Source: Anaerolineae bacterium (GTDB lineage Bacteria > Chloroflexota > Anaerolineae > Anaerolineales > Anaerolineaceae). Taken from it: DNA of 64,000 bases. The first letter of the stretch is position 1; each line of letters begins with the position of its first letter. A model generated the notes under the pieces. It made no database searches, was not told the DNA's origin, and worked only from the letters and a program-made list of their open reading frames with translations. Positions 28,447 to 36,253 of the stretch are shown here, in pieces. A program made the translations under genes and the position numbers. Location of the stretch: NCBI GenBank assembly GCA_013178295.1, contig JABLWW010000007.1, positions 143,397 to 207,396 on the forward strand. The letters are read 5' to 3'.

Positions 28447-29091
28447 TCAGTCCTCGACCTCTTCTTCCTTCTTGCCCTTTTCAATCACTTCAGGCTCAGC
28501 CATAGCGCCTTCAACTTCTTCCACCACCTCTTCGGCGCCAGCAGCGGTGACGACCGCAATCATTTCATCCGGGTCGGAAAGAATTTGCACTTTGTCAGGC
28601 ACAGCAAGATCACGGACAAAAATACTATCCCCAATGGACTTCAACACAGAAATGTCCACCACAAATCTCTCCGGCAAGTCCTGCGGCAGCGCTTCAACCT
28701 CAACCTGATTAATCCCGCTCACCAGAACTCCGTTAAAGTCCTTCACTGCCGGGGCAACACCCACCAGTTCAACTCCAACCATAGTACGCAGCTTCTCGCT
28801 TAAAGACACAGCCTGAAAATCCACATGTAACAACTTGCCTGTGATAAAGTTGCGCTGCTTTTCCCGTACCAGCGTTGGATATTCTTTGCCGTCCAGGTCA
28901 ACAGTAACCAGCGTAGATGATGACAGATGCTGCAGCGCTTTAGCTGTCGAATGCAAGTCAAGCATGACTGCTATCGGTTGGTCAATATGCCGACCGTAAA
29001 TCACTGCTGGTAATTGTCCCTGTCTGCGCAGCGTCCCAACCTGTTTGCCCTTAACTGATCGCCGGGTGGCATGTAGTACTACTTTTTCCAT
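28447..29091 (-). CDS. rplY: 50S ribosomal protein L25 (Ctc form)
   Basis: A 214-residue long-form L25, which binds 5S rRNA. It shows VVLHATRRSVKGKQVGTLRRQGQLPAVIYGRHIDQPIAVML, then LLHVDFQAVSLSEKLRTMVGVELVG and the CTC-type C-terminal domain with an acidic tail (EEVVEEVEGAMAEPEVIEKGKKEEE). ATG 29091 has GAAGG at the right distance; ATG 29100 is an alternative but directly abuts it. It has a good promoter (29220-29248) and a leader of about 115-120 nt with a hairpin. Confidence 0.92.
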   Translation of the reverse strand: MEKVVLHATRRSVKGKQVGTLRRQGQLPAVIYGRHIDQPIAVMLDLHSTAKALQHLSSSTLVTVDLDGKEYPTLVREKQRNFITGKLLHVDFQAVSLSEKLRTMVGVELVGVAPAVKDFNGVLVSGINQVEVEALPQDLPERFVVDISVLKSIGDSIFVRDLAVPDKVQILSDPDEMIAVVTAAGAEEVVEEVEGAMAEPEVIEKGKKEEEVED

Positions 29092-29180
29092 CTTTTCCAT
29101 CCTTCGGGCGCCTCTCACCCCTGCTTGGGGTTACCTTCACCCTGATTTAGTTTCGGCTTCCGCCGTGGTATTTAACTGTT

Positions 29181-29207
29181 TTTGGGAGCGCGGACGCCTC
29201 TCCCAAA
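29181..29207 (-). promoter_or_regulatory. Hairpin in the rplY leader
   Basis: Arms TTTGGGAG (29181-29188) and CTCCCAAA (29200-29207) with an 11-nt loop, about 5-30 nt downstream of the predicted rplY transcription start. There is no T run after it on the minus strand, so it is not a simple terminator. A possible autoregulatory leader element, since ribosomal-protein leaders are common. Confidence 0.45.
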
Positions 29208-29219
29208 CAACGAAGACTG

Positions 29220-29248
29220 ATTTTATCCGCCTTTGGCATATACGTCAA
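29220..29248 (-). promoter_or_regulatory. rplY promoter (TTGACG-17-TAAAAT)
   Basis: On the minus strand TTGACG (complement of 29243-29248) and TAAAAT (complement of 29220-29225) are 17 nt apart. The -35 starts just after the T run of the csp terminator, so rplY restarts transcription immediately downstream of csp. Confidence 0.75.
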
Positions 29249-29250
29249 GA

Positions 29251-29278
29251 AAAAAACCCCTCCGTAAACACGGAGGGG
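29251..29278 (-). terminator. Terminator downstream of the cold-shock gene
   Basis: Nine-bp arms CCCCTCCGT (29257-29265) and ACGGAGGGG (29270-29278), with a 4-nt loop. On the minus strand a long T run follows. Confidence 0.88.
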
Positions 29279-29301
29279 AAAAACATCATATATGATTTTC
29301 T

Positions 29302-29511
29302 CTAAAGAATTACGACATTTGTAGCCTGGTAGCCCTTAGCCCCGCGCTCGATCGAAAACTCGACTTTCTGACCCTCGACCAAATTGCGGTAACCCTCGCT
29401 CTGAATGGCTGAATAGTGCACAAAGACATCTTCCCCCCCCTCGCGGGAAAGAAAACCATAGCCTTTTGTACCATTGAACCACTTTACGGTACCGACGGTG
29501 CGTTCTGACAT
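29302..29511 (-). CDS. Cold-shock domain protein (CspA family)
   Basis: A 69-residue cold-shock protein: [31 protein letters not shown] carries both RNP motifs (KGYGFL and VFVHY). It binds single-stranded RNA and DNA as an RNA chaperone. AAGGAG lies ahead of the ATG. The gene is monocistronic: a terminator lies on each side. Confidence 0.96.
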   Translation of the reverse strand: MSERTVGTVKWFNGTKGYGFLSREGGEDVFVHYSAIQSEGYRNLVEGQKVEFSIERGAKGYQATNVVIL

Positions 29512-29577
29512 TTGACAATACTCCTTATAAAACTTTTACTGAAATGACACAGGAGGCAAAAGGGTTCCGCCTTACCA

Positions 29578-29608
29578 ACAAACCCCAGGTTAATGCACCT
29601 GGGGTTTT
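29578..29608 (-). terminator. Terminator downstream of the DUF3795 gene / in the csp upstream region
   Basis: Arms AAACCCCAGGT (29580-29590) and ACCTGGGGTTT (29597-29607), a 6-nt loop. Flanks are T-rich on both strands (TTTTG on plus; TTTGTT on minus). It most likely ends the DUF3795 transcript. The rest of 29512-29730 shows no gene. Confidence 0.7.
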
Positions 29609-29730
29609 GTCTTCACTTGCTTGAGGCGAACATAAACCAAATTGCATCCAACAACAAGGTGCACTATATCATGTTTCGGCATTTCCTGCAAGGTTTTTTA
29701 CAAAATCAATTGTATGCAAATGCTCCACCA

Positions 29731-30087
29731 TCAAACCGAGCGCCCCGTCCGAATCCCATCCAATGTGATTTTGACATGCGGCACCATATTAAAAAAATTG
29801 GATAGTATCCCGCACGTCTCATAGTCACCACAATACGCACAATTTGCCAGTCCACGCCCCAACCCGCAGGCGCGAATTTCACATTCGTAGCAATGCGCTC
29901 CCAACCTGCCACTCGAAGCGTGGCATCCATCACAAGTAACCCCCGCCACGTCAATCTCAGGAGCGTTGTACTCAATACGCCACTTTTCCACAAGACGCTG
30001 TTTTCCAGGCTCATCGTTTGCCTGTGTTACCTGATATGCCTCGCACGTCATACAGTTCAACCCACAATATGCAATCATCAAATGCAT
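29731..30087 (-). CDS. DUF3795 cysteine-rich protein
   Basis: A 118-residue protein with the DUF3795 signature: IAYCGLNCMTCEAYQVTQAND, VTCDGCHAS, CYECEIRACGLGRGLANCAYCGDYETC. About a dozen Cys residues imply metal binding (zinc or Fe-S). Function unknown. ATG 30087 has GGAGGTG at the right distance. Monocistronic or at the end of the reductase unit, 88 nt after the micro-ORF. Confidence 0.88.
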   Translation of the reverse strand: MHLMIAYCGLNCMTCEAYQVTQANDEPGKQRLVEKWRIEYNAPEIDVAGVTCDGCHASSGRLGAHCYECEIRACGLGRGLANCAYCGDYETCGILSNFFNMVPHVKITLDGIRTGRSV

Positions 30088-30175
30088 CTGGCACCTCCAA
30101 AAGGAATGATTTTCATCACATTATAGAACAAATGTTCTTTTTCGGAAGTGCCAATTTGCCTGTGTACGGCGTATC

Positions 30176-30271
30176 CTAACCTCCGCTCTGCACGATTGCA
30201 AAGATCACTGCCAGAAGCACCGTCAAAAACGCAATCAAGATCACCACGCCTAAAGCCAGTTTTTGACGCAC
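30176..30271 (-). CDS. 31-residue single-helix membrane peptide
   Basis: This small frame runs from GTG (complement of 30269-30271) to TAG (30176-30178): MRQKLALGVVILIAFLTVLLA, then VIFAIVQSGG. It has a GGAGG ribosome site 6 nt upstream and begins 12 nt after the ferric-reductase stop. A short basic start is followed by about 22 hydrophobic residues, so it would be a single membrane helix. No family recognised. Its position suggests a small subunit or stabiliser of the adjacent flavocytochrome. Only sequence evidence supports it. Confidence 0.55.
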   Translation of the reverse strand: MRQKLALGVVILIAFLTVLLAVIFAIVQSGG

Positions 30272-30283
30272 ATCACCCTCCAG

Positions 30284-31621
30284 CTACACCAGATCGAAAC
30301 GCTCAGAATGATAGTCGCCAGGAAAAATCCCCATCTGTGCAAGGGAACGTTCAACCGAATCCATCATTGGTTTTGGACCACAAATGAAAACTTCAAATTC
30401 GTTTGCCTGTCGCACTGGCGGCAGATACCGCTCCAGAATTTCCATGGTAACATATCCGCTTTCACCTTGCCAACCTTCTGGCGGGCGTTCCAGAACATGC
30501 ACGACTTTCAAGTTGAGTCGATTTTTCAGCTCATCTATTTCTTCGCGAAAAACCACGCTTTCCCAGTCAGGATTTGCGTCAATCAGTAACAATGGTCTTG
30601 TATCCCTCCGGTCAGCAAGCGTCCGCAACATACTCATGATCGGCGTAACACCCACACCCCCGGCGACAAAAACATAGCTCTTTGCGTGAGGATGCCTGTC
30701 CACTGAAAATGCCCCGAAAGGTCCATCAATATACACTCTTTCTCCCAGGGCAACATGTTTGATCGTCGCGGTAAAATCGCCAAGCTCCTTGATAGTAAAC
30801 GCAATCCTCTCCGGCTGCATGGCGCTGGAGGAGAAAGAGAAAGGATGTTCATGATGCGCATAAGGAGAATCGCCTATCGAAAGCCAGGCAAACTGTCCGC
30901 TCATAAAATTCAAGCCACGATGAGAAACCGGTTCAACCACCAGCGTCCAGCAATTGCCCCGCTCCTGACGAACATCCACCACCCGGTATGGCTTGCGCAT
31001 CAGCCATAGAGGTTTGATGACGCGTGTATATAGCAACAGCCCAACCCAAAACAACGCATATACCAGCCATAAAATGCGCTTCCATGGAGTATTGACGTAA
31101 TGTCCCACCAGCTCCACGTGCACTAACGCCAAAAGCACCGCCAGAGTCGCCAGGACGCCGTGCCAGATACGCCACTTTGTGTAGTTAATCTTGAGCTGTT
31201 TCCTCCACAACGAAAATACGATCAGCAAAACAAGCGCCACAACAGAGGTAACCCCAGCCCGCGCACGCCAGGGGGCGGCAAATAGATTCAATAGCCTTAA
31301 TGTATCCACCCGCTCGATAATCAGCAAAAGCGGGTGCGCCAGAATCATCACAAAAGCCGCCAGCGAAATCTGGCGGTGAAAATAATAGACAATGTCACTG
31401 CCGTAGGGCGACTTTACCACCTTAAACCGCGCTGTCAGCGCAAACTGTAACGCCATCATTGAAAGACCAGCAAAACCCAGCGCTACCGAAAACTCGCGTA
31501 GAAATGCTCGCCCTGCAGGTCTTTCAGGTCCAACCAGCATAATAAACAGCGGCAGCAGGGTAAACGCCAGATAAAGCAATATCCAGAACACCCCTTGGGC
31601 AATAATCTTTAGCCTGGACAC
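30284..31621 (-). CDS. Ferric-reductase-like flavocytochrome (NOX/FRE family)
   Basis: A 445-residue membrane oxidoreductase. Residues about 1-215 hold six or so helices with paired His (FHRQISLAAFVMILAHPLLL; WRIWHGVLATLAVLLALVHVELVGHY) for two b-type hemes. A ferredoxin-NADP reductase module follows: FAD motif EHPFSFSS, GPFGAFSV, NAD(P)H motif FVAGGVGVTPIMSMLRTL, and FICGPKPMMDSVERSL. It would move electrons from NAD(P)H across the membrane to Fe(III), oxygen or another acceptor. The chemotaxis receptor gene ends 11 nt upstream. Confidence 0.9.
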   Translation of the reverse strand: MSRLKIIAQGVFWILLYLAFTLLPLFIMLVGPERPAGRAFLREFSVALGFAGLSMMALQFALTARFKVVKSPYGSDIVYYFHRQISLAAFVMILAHPLLLIIERVDTLRLLNLFAAPWRARAGVTSVVALVLLIVFSLWRKQLKINYTKWRIWHGVLATLAVLLALVHVELVGHYVNTPWKRILWLVYALFWVGLLLYTRVIKPLWLMRKPYRVVDVRQERGNCWTLVVEPVSHRGLNFMSGQFAWLSIGDSPYAHHEHPFSFSSSAMQPERIAFTIKELGDFTATIKHVALGERVYIDGPFGAFSVDRHPHAKSYVFVAGGVGVTPIMSMLRTLADRRDTRPLLLIDANPDWESVVFREEIDELKNRLNLKVVHVLERPPEGWQGESGYVTMEILERYLPPVRQANEFEVFICGPKPMMDSVERSLAQMGIFPGDYHSERFDLV

Positions 31622-31632
31622 AAAAATACCCT

Positions 31633-33240
31633 TTACAAAGTGAAGCGGTCAACCGCCGTTTCCAAATTGCCAGCCATAGAAGCTAAAGAGCGCGATAGCG
31701 TTGAGACTTCCTTCACCTGGGCATTCAATTCTTCGGCAGCCGCTGAAACTTGCTCAATAGCAGCGCTGTTTTCTTCACTCACACCAGCCACATCTTCAAT
31801 CTTCCTATTCACCTCGCTGACGCCACCCGTCATGGCATTAGTTGCTGCAAGATACTCCTCAACAACTGCCGAAACCACATCCATTGAATCTACCAGGTGC
31901 TGTGTTGAGGTTTTCATGTGCTGCACCGCTCTATCCGCCTGGCTCGCCAGAGCGTTTACCTTTTCTGCCACTTCAAGAATTTGCAAAAGCGCTTGCCCCG
32001 TCTGCTCAGCACGCCCCACGCCGTCGGCAACTCGGTTTGCGCTCTCCTGCATGGTTTGCACAGCTTCCTCAACCGTCCTGAGAATATCTGCCACCAAACT
32101 GCCAATTTCCTTAGTGGCAATGGCAGATCGCTCAGCCAGTTTGCGCACCTCATCCGCTACCACAGCAAACCCCTTCCCATGCTCACCAGCCCGCGCTGCC
32201 TCAATCGCGGCGTTAAGTGCCAACAGATTGGTCTGTGCTGCAATATCACCGATGGTCTCCACAATGACGCCAATTTCTTTGGAACGGTTTCCCATGTCGC
32301 GCACTTTTTCCGCGGAAAGCTGCACTTTCCTTTCCATATCCCGAATCTCAGACAACATCTCATCCATCGAGGTTTTACCACCTTGCGCAGCTTCGGTCAT
32401 CGCAGCCACTTGCAGAGCAACTGCCGCCGTGTTTTCAGACACTTGCTCTGCCGCCGCACCCATTTGAACGGTTACATCCGATGTTTGCGTCACAGCTTGC
32501 GACTGTTCCCGCGCCCCCTGCGCCACACGCTCAACAGCCAGAGCAATTGATTGGATGGAATGCGTTACCACATTAATATTTTCCGACTGTTGGGCAGCCC
32601 CCTGCGCAATCTGCTGCATGGTATCAGAAATCTGCAGAGCGGCCCCTTCCGAAATCTGAACCACCTCTGCCAGTTGCCGGGCGAACTTCGCAAGATCGAG
32701 CGCACTCTCCTTTAGCTGTGCAACCAGCCCGCGCAGGCTTCCAAGCATATCTGCCATCGCCATCCCCAGAACATCGCCGCTCGAACGAGGAACTACCTGC
32801 ACCGTTAAGTTGCCTGATGCCAAAGACTGGCTGGCGTTAGCAAGGCTTCGTAGATAAGCAATCATGTCGCGAAACGCGGTTGACATATCCCCTATTTCGT
32901 CATTAGAAGAGAACATAACCGCGCCATCCACCTCACCTATGGCAATTTTTTGCGCCTGTCGGGTGATCTCCTTAATCGGGTAAATAATCTGCCGCAGTAA
33001 TATGTAGACGATAAAAAACATAATTGGCAAACACACCGCCATTGCCACTGCTAGCCGCCCAAGCGTAATCCCCTCCTTTCCCAAAACAAAAGCCGCAACC
33101 GCAGGCAAAATCACAAAAGCCAGCATCAACGCCATGATCTTGATCGCCAATCCGCGCCGATAGACCAAATAGATAATCAGCATCAGTGCAGAAACGCCAA
33201 AAACCACTCCCACAGCCAGGTAGATATAGTCGCTATCCAT
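31633..33240 (-). CDS. Methyl-accepting chemotaxis protein without a large extracellular domain
   Basis: A 535-residue receptor. Three closely spaced hydrophobic segments (about 5-28, 34-53, 62-85) are joined by very short loops, so there is no usual ligand-binding domain outside the cell. HAMP follows ([29 protein letters not shown]), then the long signalling coiled coil with the tip [29 protein letters not shown] 33240 has AAAAGGAG 6 nt upstream; an earlier start 6 codons up lacks this. It may sense internal or membrane energy state. No che genes are nearby; the adjacent flavocytochrome is a plausible redox link. Confidence 0.92.
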   Translation of the reverse strand: MDSDYIYLAVGVVFGVSALMLIIYLVYRRGLAIKIMALMLAFVILPAVAAFVLGKEGITLGRLAVAMAVCLPIMFFIVYILLRQIIYPIKEITRQAQKIAIGEVDGAVMFSSNDEIGDMSTAFRDMIAYLRSLANASQSLASGNLTVQVVPRSSGDVLGMAMADMLGSLRGLVAQLKESALDLAKFARQLAEVVQISEGAALQISDTMQQIAQGAAQQSENINVVTHSIQSIALAVERVAQGAREQSQAVTQTSDVTVQMGAAAEQVSENTAAVALQVAAMTEAAQGGKTSMDEMLSEIRDMERKVQLSAEKVRDMGNRSKEIGVIVETIGDIAAQTNLLALNAAIEAARAGEHGKGFAVVADEVRKLAERSAIATKEIGSLVADILRTVEEAVQTMQESANRVADGVGRAEQTGQALLQILEVAEKVNALASQADRAVQHMKTSTQHLVDSMDVVSAVVEEYLAATNAMTGGVSEVNRKIEDVAGVSEENSAAIEQVSAAAEELNAQVKEVSTLSRSLASMAGNLETAVDRFTL

Positions 33241-33275
33241 TGGAAACTCCTTTTCCAAGCATAACTGACAACGCC

Positions 33276-36023
33276 CTACCCATTTCCAGATGTCAGAACA
33301 CGCTTAAGATGTGGCACAACCTGATCAATGGCATCCTGCAGCCGTGCCGGAGCTTTGCCGCCTGCTTGTGCCAGTGTGGGACGTCCGCCGCCACTACCTT
33401 CCATTAACACCGCAATTGTTTTGACCAGTTCCCCGGCATGCACTCCGCGTTTTACCAGGTCTTCTGTCACTGCGGCGATAATCACAGGACGACCGTCTTC
33501 TTCCACCGTCCCCAAAACAACCACACCACTCGGGTATTTCTGGCGGAAACGGTCGGTCATCTGACGCAGAGTATCAGCATTCGCATTGGGCAAAACAAGC
33601 GATAGCACTGGGATGCCATGTACTTCGGACACACTCTGCAAATGGCGGTGGAACTCAGCCGCCACCAGTTCCTGACGCAAACGTGATATCTGTTTACGCG
33701 CCTGTTCAATCTCATGCTGTAAAACCCGCGCTTTATCAGCTACCTCATCCTGAGAACAGCTAAGCAGCGCCGCACACTCCTTGAGCACACGGAAGCGCTT
33801 CTGAATAAAACCATACGCACCCTCTCCGGTGATTGCCTCGATGCGGCGTATCCCCGCTGCAGCACTGCCCTCACTCACGATAATGAATACGCCTATATCC
33901 CCTGTCTCGCTCACATGCGTCCCGCCGCAAAGTTCGTAGGAAAGAATATCTTCATCACCGATAGTAATCGTGCGCACCACATCCGCATACTTCTCGCCAA
34001 ACAGCGCCATGGCGCCTTCTGAAATCGCTTCATTGAGAGGCTTGTGGGCAATTTTCAAGGAGTAGTTCTGCAGAATCGCCTGATTGACGCCAGCTTCAAT
34101 TTGCTCCAACTGAGCATCCGTCAACGCCTCGGGATGCGTAAAATCAAACCGCAAACGGTCTGGTGCCACCAGCGAACCCGCTTGACGGGCGTGTTTGCCA
34201 AGCACCTTTTGCAATTCAGCATGAAGCAGATGGGTGGCAGTATGGTTGCGCATAATATTCCTGCGTCTGTGAATATCCACCGCTGCCACACACATATCCC
34301 CCACATGCGGCTGCCCAGCGACCACCTGCCCCACATGCGCAATAACACCCGCCGCAGGCCGGTACACGCTTTCGACTTTAATTTCCCACTGTGGTGACTG
34401 TATAGAACAGATGCTGCCTGTATCAGACACCTGGCCACCCGACTCAACATAAAAACCGGTGGAAGGCAAAACCACCTCAACCGTGTTGCCAACCTCAACC
34501 ACATCAACCGCCTCACCATCTCTTACCAGAGATAACACTTCACCCTGCGCATTGAGTTGGTGATATGGGTCATACACCACACCCTGTGCCCCCAGCTTTC
34601 CCTGAGAAACAAGCTGCTCAAATATCGAGCGGTACACGTTGACATCCTCGCCACCAAGCGGACCAAATTCTTTACCCGCCCCGGAGGCAAAGCGGTGTTC
34701 CTCCATCGCCTGATGAAACCCACCCTGGTCAACTTCAAGTCCTTCCTCCAATGCCACATCGCGGCTGATCTCCAAAGGTAAACCATGTGTGGCATATAAG
34801 CCAAAGGTTTTCTTACCATCCAGAATTCTTTTGCCTTCCCCCTTTGTCTCAGCAATCAGCTCATAGAGATGCTCCATACCGGCATCGACCGTACGGCGAA
34901 AGCGTTCTTCCTCCCTGGTCAGGTTATCTCGAATGGTTTCTGCATTGCGTCGCAACTCCGGATAGAAATCACCGTACTCCTGAATGACAGTATCCGCTAC
35001 TTTTGCCAGAAACGGCTCATACAAACCTATCTTTCTGCCAAATTGGGCAGCGCGCCGAATGATCATCCGGCAAACGTAATTGCGCCCCACATTGCCAGGG
35101 ACAACTCCATCCGCAATCAAAAAAGTTGCCGCCCGACCATGATCGGCAATCACACGGTACGGTGTAAGGTTTGCCTCGCGTTCTTCCTCAGTCTGCCCGG
35201 TCAGCCCCAAAACCGTATCCATCAGCGGCAACAGCAAATCGGTCTTATAGTTCGAGTACGTGCCCTGCAACACGGCAACAATACGTTCCAGCCCCATACC
35301 GGTATCCACATGGCAGGCGGGCAGCCGCTCCAGCTGCGTGGGAGACAAACGGTTATACTGAATGAACACCAGGTTCCATAATTCAAGGAAGCGCTTACAG
35401 TTCCCATTCACCGCGCACTGGTGTCCAGGTTCTTCTTTACGGTCGCAGAACTCTTCCCCCAGATCAATATGAATCTCGCTGCACGGTCCGCATGGACCTG
35501 TTTCTGCCATCTCCCAAAAATTATCTTTGCGTCCAAAAAACAGGACATGCTGCGGATCGGCGCCGGGCTGCTGACGCCAGTAATTTGCTGCCTCATCATC
35601 CGCAGGAATTTCGCCCTTCTCATCTTTGAAGCAGGTAAACCACAAGCGGCTTTTTTCCAGCCCCCAGACCCCCGTTAACAACTCCCATGCCCACTCAATA
35701 GCTTCCTTCTTGTAGTAGTCTCCGAACGACCAGTTTCCCAGCATCTCAAAAAAAGTGTGGTGAGAGTTATCCCTGCCCACATCATCAAGATCATTATGTT
35801 TTCCCGCTACCCGCATACACTTTTGGGAATCAACTGCCCTAGTATAAGGGCGAGTATCCGTGCCAAGAAAAACCTCCTTAAACTGCACCATGCCAGCGTT
35901 GGTAAACAGCAAGGTCTGATCACCGCCGGGTACAAGCGACGCAGAAGGAACATGGGTATGCCCCCGCTCAACAAAAAAATCCACAAAAGATTGGCGTATC
36001 TGGGCACCGGTAAGTTTACTCAT
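33276..36023 (-). CDS. alaS: Alanyl-tRNA synthetase
   Basis: A 915-residue class II synthetase. It shows [30 protein letters not shown] and the catalytic [14 protein letters not shown]. The editing domain has [16 protein letters not shown] and [17 protein letters not shown] (zinc site), and the C-terminal DHHA1 domain ends with the glycine-rich [14 protein letters not shown]. Length is a little above the usual 870-880. The start has GGGAG upstream. Confidence 0.98.
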   Translation of the reverse strand: MSKLTGAQIRQSFVDFFVERGHTHVPSASLVPGGDQTLLFTNAGMVQFKEVFLGTDTRPYTRAVDSQKCMRVAGKHNDLDDVGRDNSHHTFFEMLGNWSFGDYYKKEAIEWAWELLTGVWGLEKSRLWFTCFKDEKGEIPADDEAANYWRQQPGADPQHVLFFGRKDNFWEMAETGPCGPCSEIHIDLGEEFCDRKEEPGHQCAVNGNCKRFLELWNLVFIQYNRLSPTQLERLPACHVDTGMGLERIVAVLQGTYSNYKTDLLLPLMDTVLGLTGQTEEEREANLTPYRVIADHGRAATFLIADGVVPGNVGRNYVCRMIIRRAAQFGRKIGLYEPFLAKVADTVIQEYGDFYPELRRNAETIRDNLTREEERFRRTVDAGMEHLYELIAETKGEGKRILDGKKTFGLYATHGLPLEISRDVALEEGLEVDQGGFHQAMEEHRFASGAGKEFGPLGGEDVNVYRSIFEQLVSQGKLGAQGVVYDPYHQLNAQGEVLSLVRDGEAVDVVEVGNTVEVVLPSTGFYVESGGQVSDTGSICSIQSPQWEIKVESVYRPAAGVIAHVGQVVAGQPHVGDMCVAAVDIHRRRNIMRNHTATHLLHAELQKVLGKHARQAGSLVAPDRLRFDFTHPEALTDAQLEQIEAGVNQAILQNYSLKIAHKPLNEAISEGAMALFGEKYADVVRTITIGDEDILSYELCGGTHVSETGDIGVFIIVSEGSAAAGIRRIEAITGEGAYGFIQKRFRVLKECAALLSCSQDEVADKARVLQHEIEQARKQISRLRQELVAAEFHRHLQSVSEVHGIPVLSLVLPNANADTLRQMTDRFRQKYPSGVVVLGTVEEDGRPVIIAAVTEDLVKRGVHAGELVKTIAVLMEGSGGGRPTLAQAGGKAPARLQDAIDQVVPHLKRVLTSGNG

Positions 36024-36148
36024 TTACATATCTCCCAAACGTTTTTTACCTGCGAAAATAAAAAAAGAAAACTGCTTATGATGAAAGCTGCCATCTAAAA
36101 TTGGCGTAGATGTTTCCCAATTGCTCGATTCGCTGGCGCTAAGCGTAC

Positions 36149-36177
36149 ATTATACGCGAGGAATACAATGACTGCAA
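36149..36177 (-). promoter_or_regulatory. alaS promoter (TTGCAG-17-TATAAT)
   Basis: On the minus strand TTGCAG (complement of 36172-36177) and TATAAT (complement of 36149-36154) are 17 nt apart. The predicted leader is about 119 nt. I see no T-box motif in it. Confidence 0.7.
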
Positions 36178-36186
36178 CAAAATGAT

Positions 36187-36229
36187 AAAACAACCTCCCT
36201 CTCTTTTACCCGGTGAGAGAAGGAGGTTG
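36187..36229 (-). terminator. Terminator of the sigma-54/TPR-protease cluster
   Basis: Inverted repeat CAACCTCC (36191-36198) with GGAGGTTG (36222-36229), extended inside by CTCTC/GAGAG with a 2-nt bulge. On the minus strand TTTTATCATTTT follows. It lies 25 nt after the protease stop and just upstream of the alaS promoter. Confidence 0.75.
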
Positions 36230-36253
36230 CGCAACGGGTTCACAAAACGCGTA

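Noticed and set aside
31640..32467. 275-codon open frame on the plus strand, rich in Ser/Ala/Thr
   Set aside because: It is the antisense shadow of the chemoreceptor's Ala/Glu-rich coiled coil, with no ribosome site or family resemblance.
36024..36148. T-box leader before alaS
   Set aside because: The leader is about 119 nt and has no T-box sequence or antiterminator hairpin.
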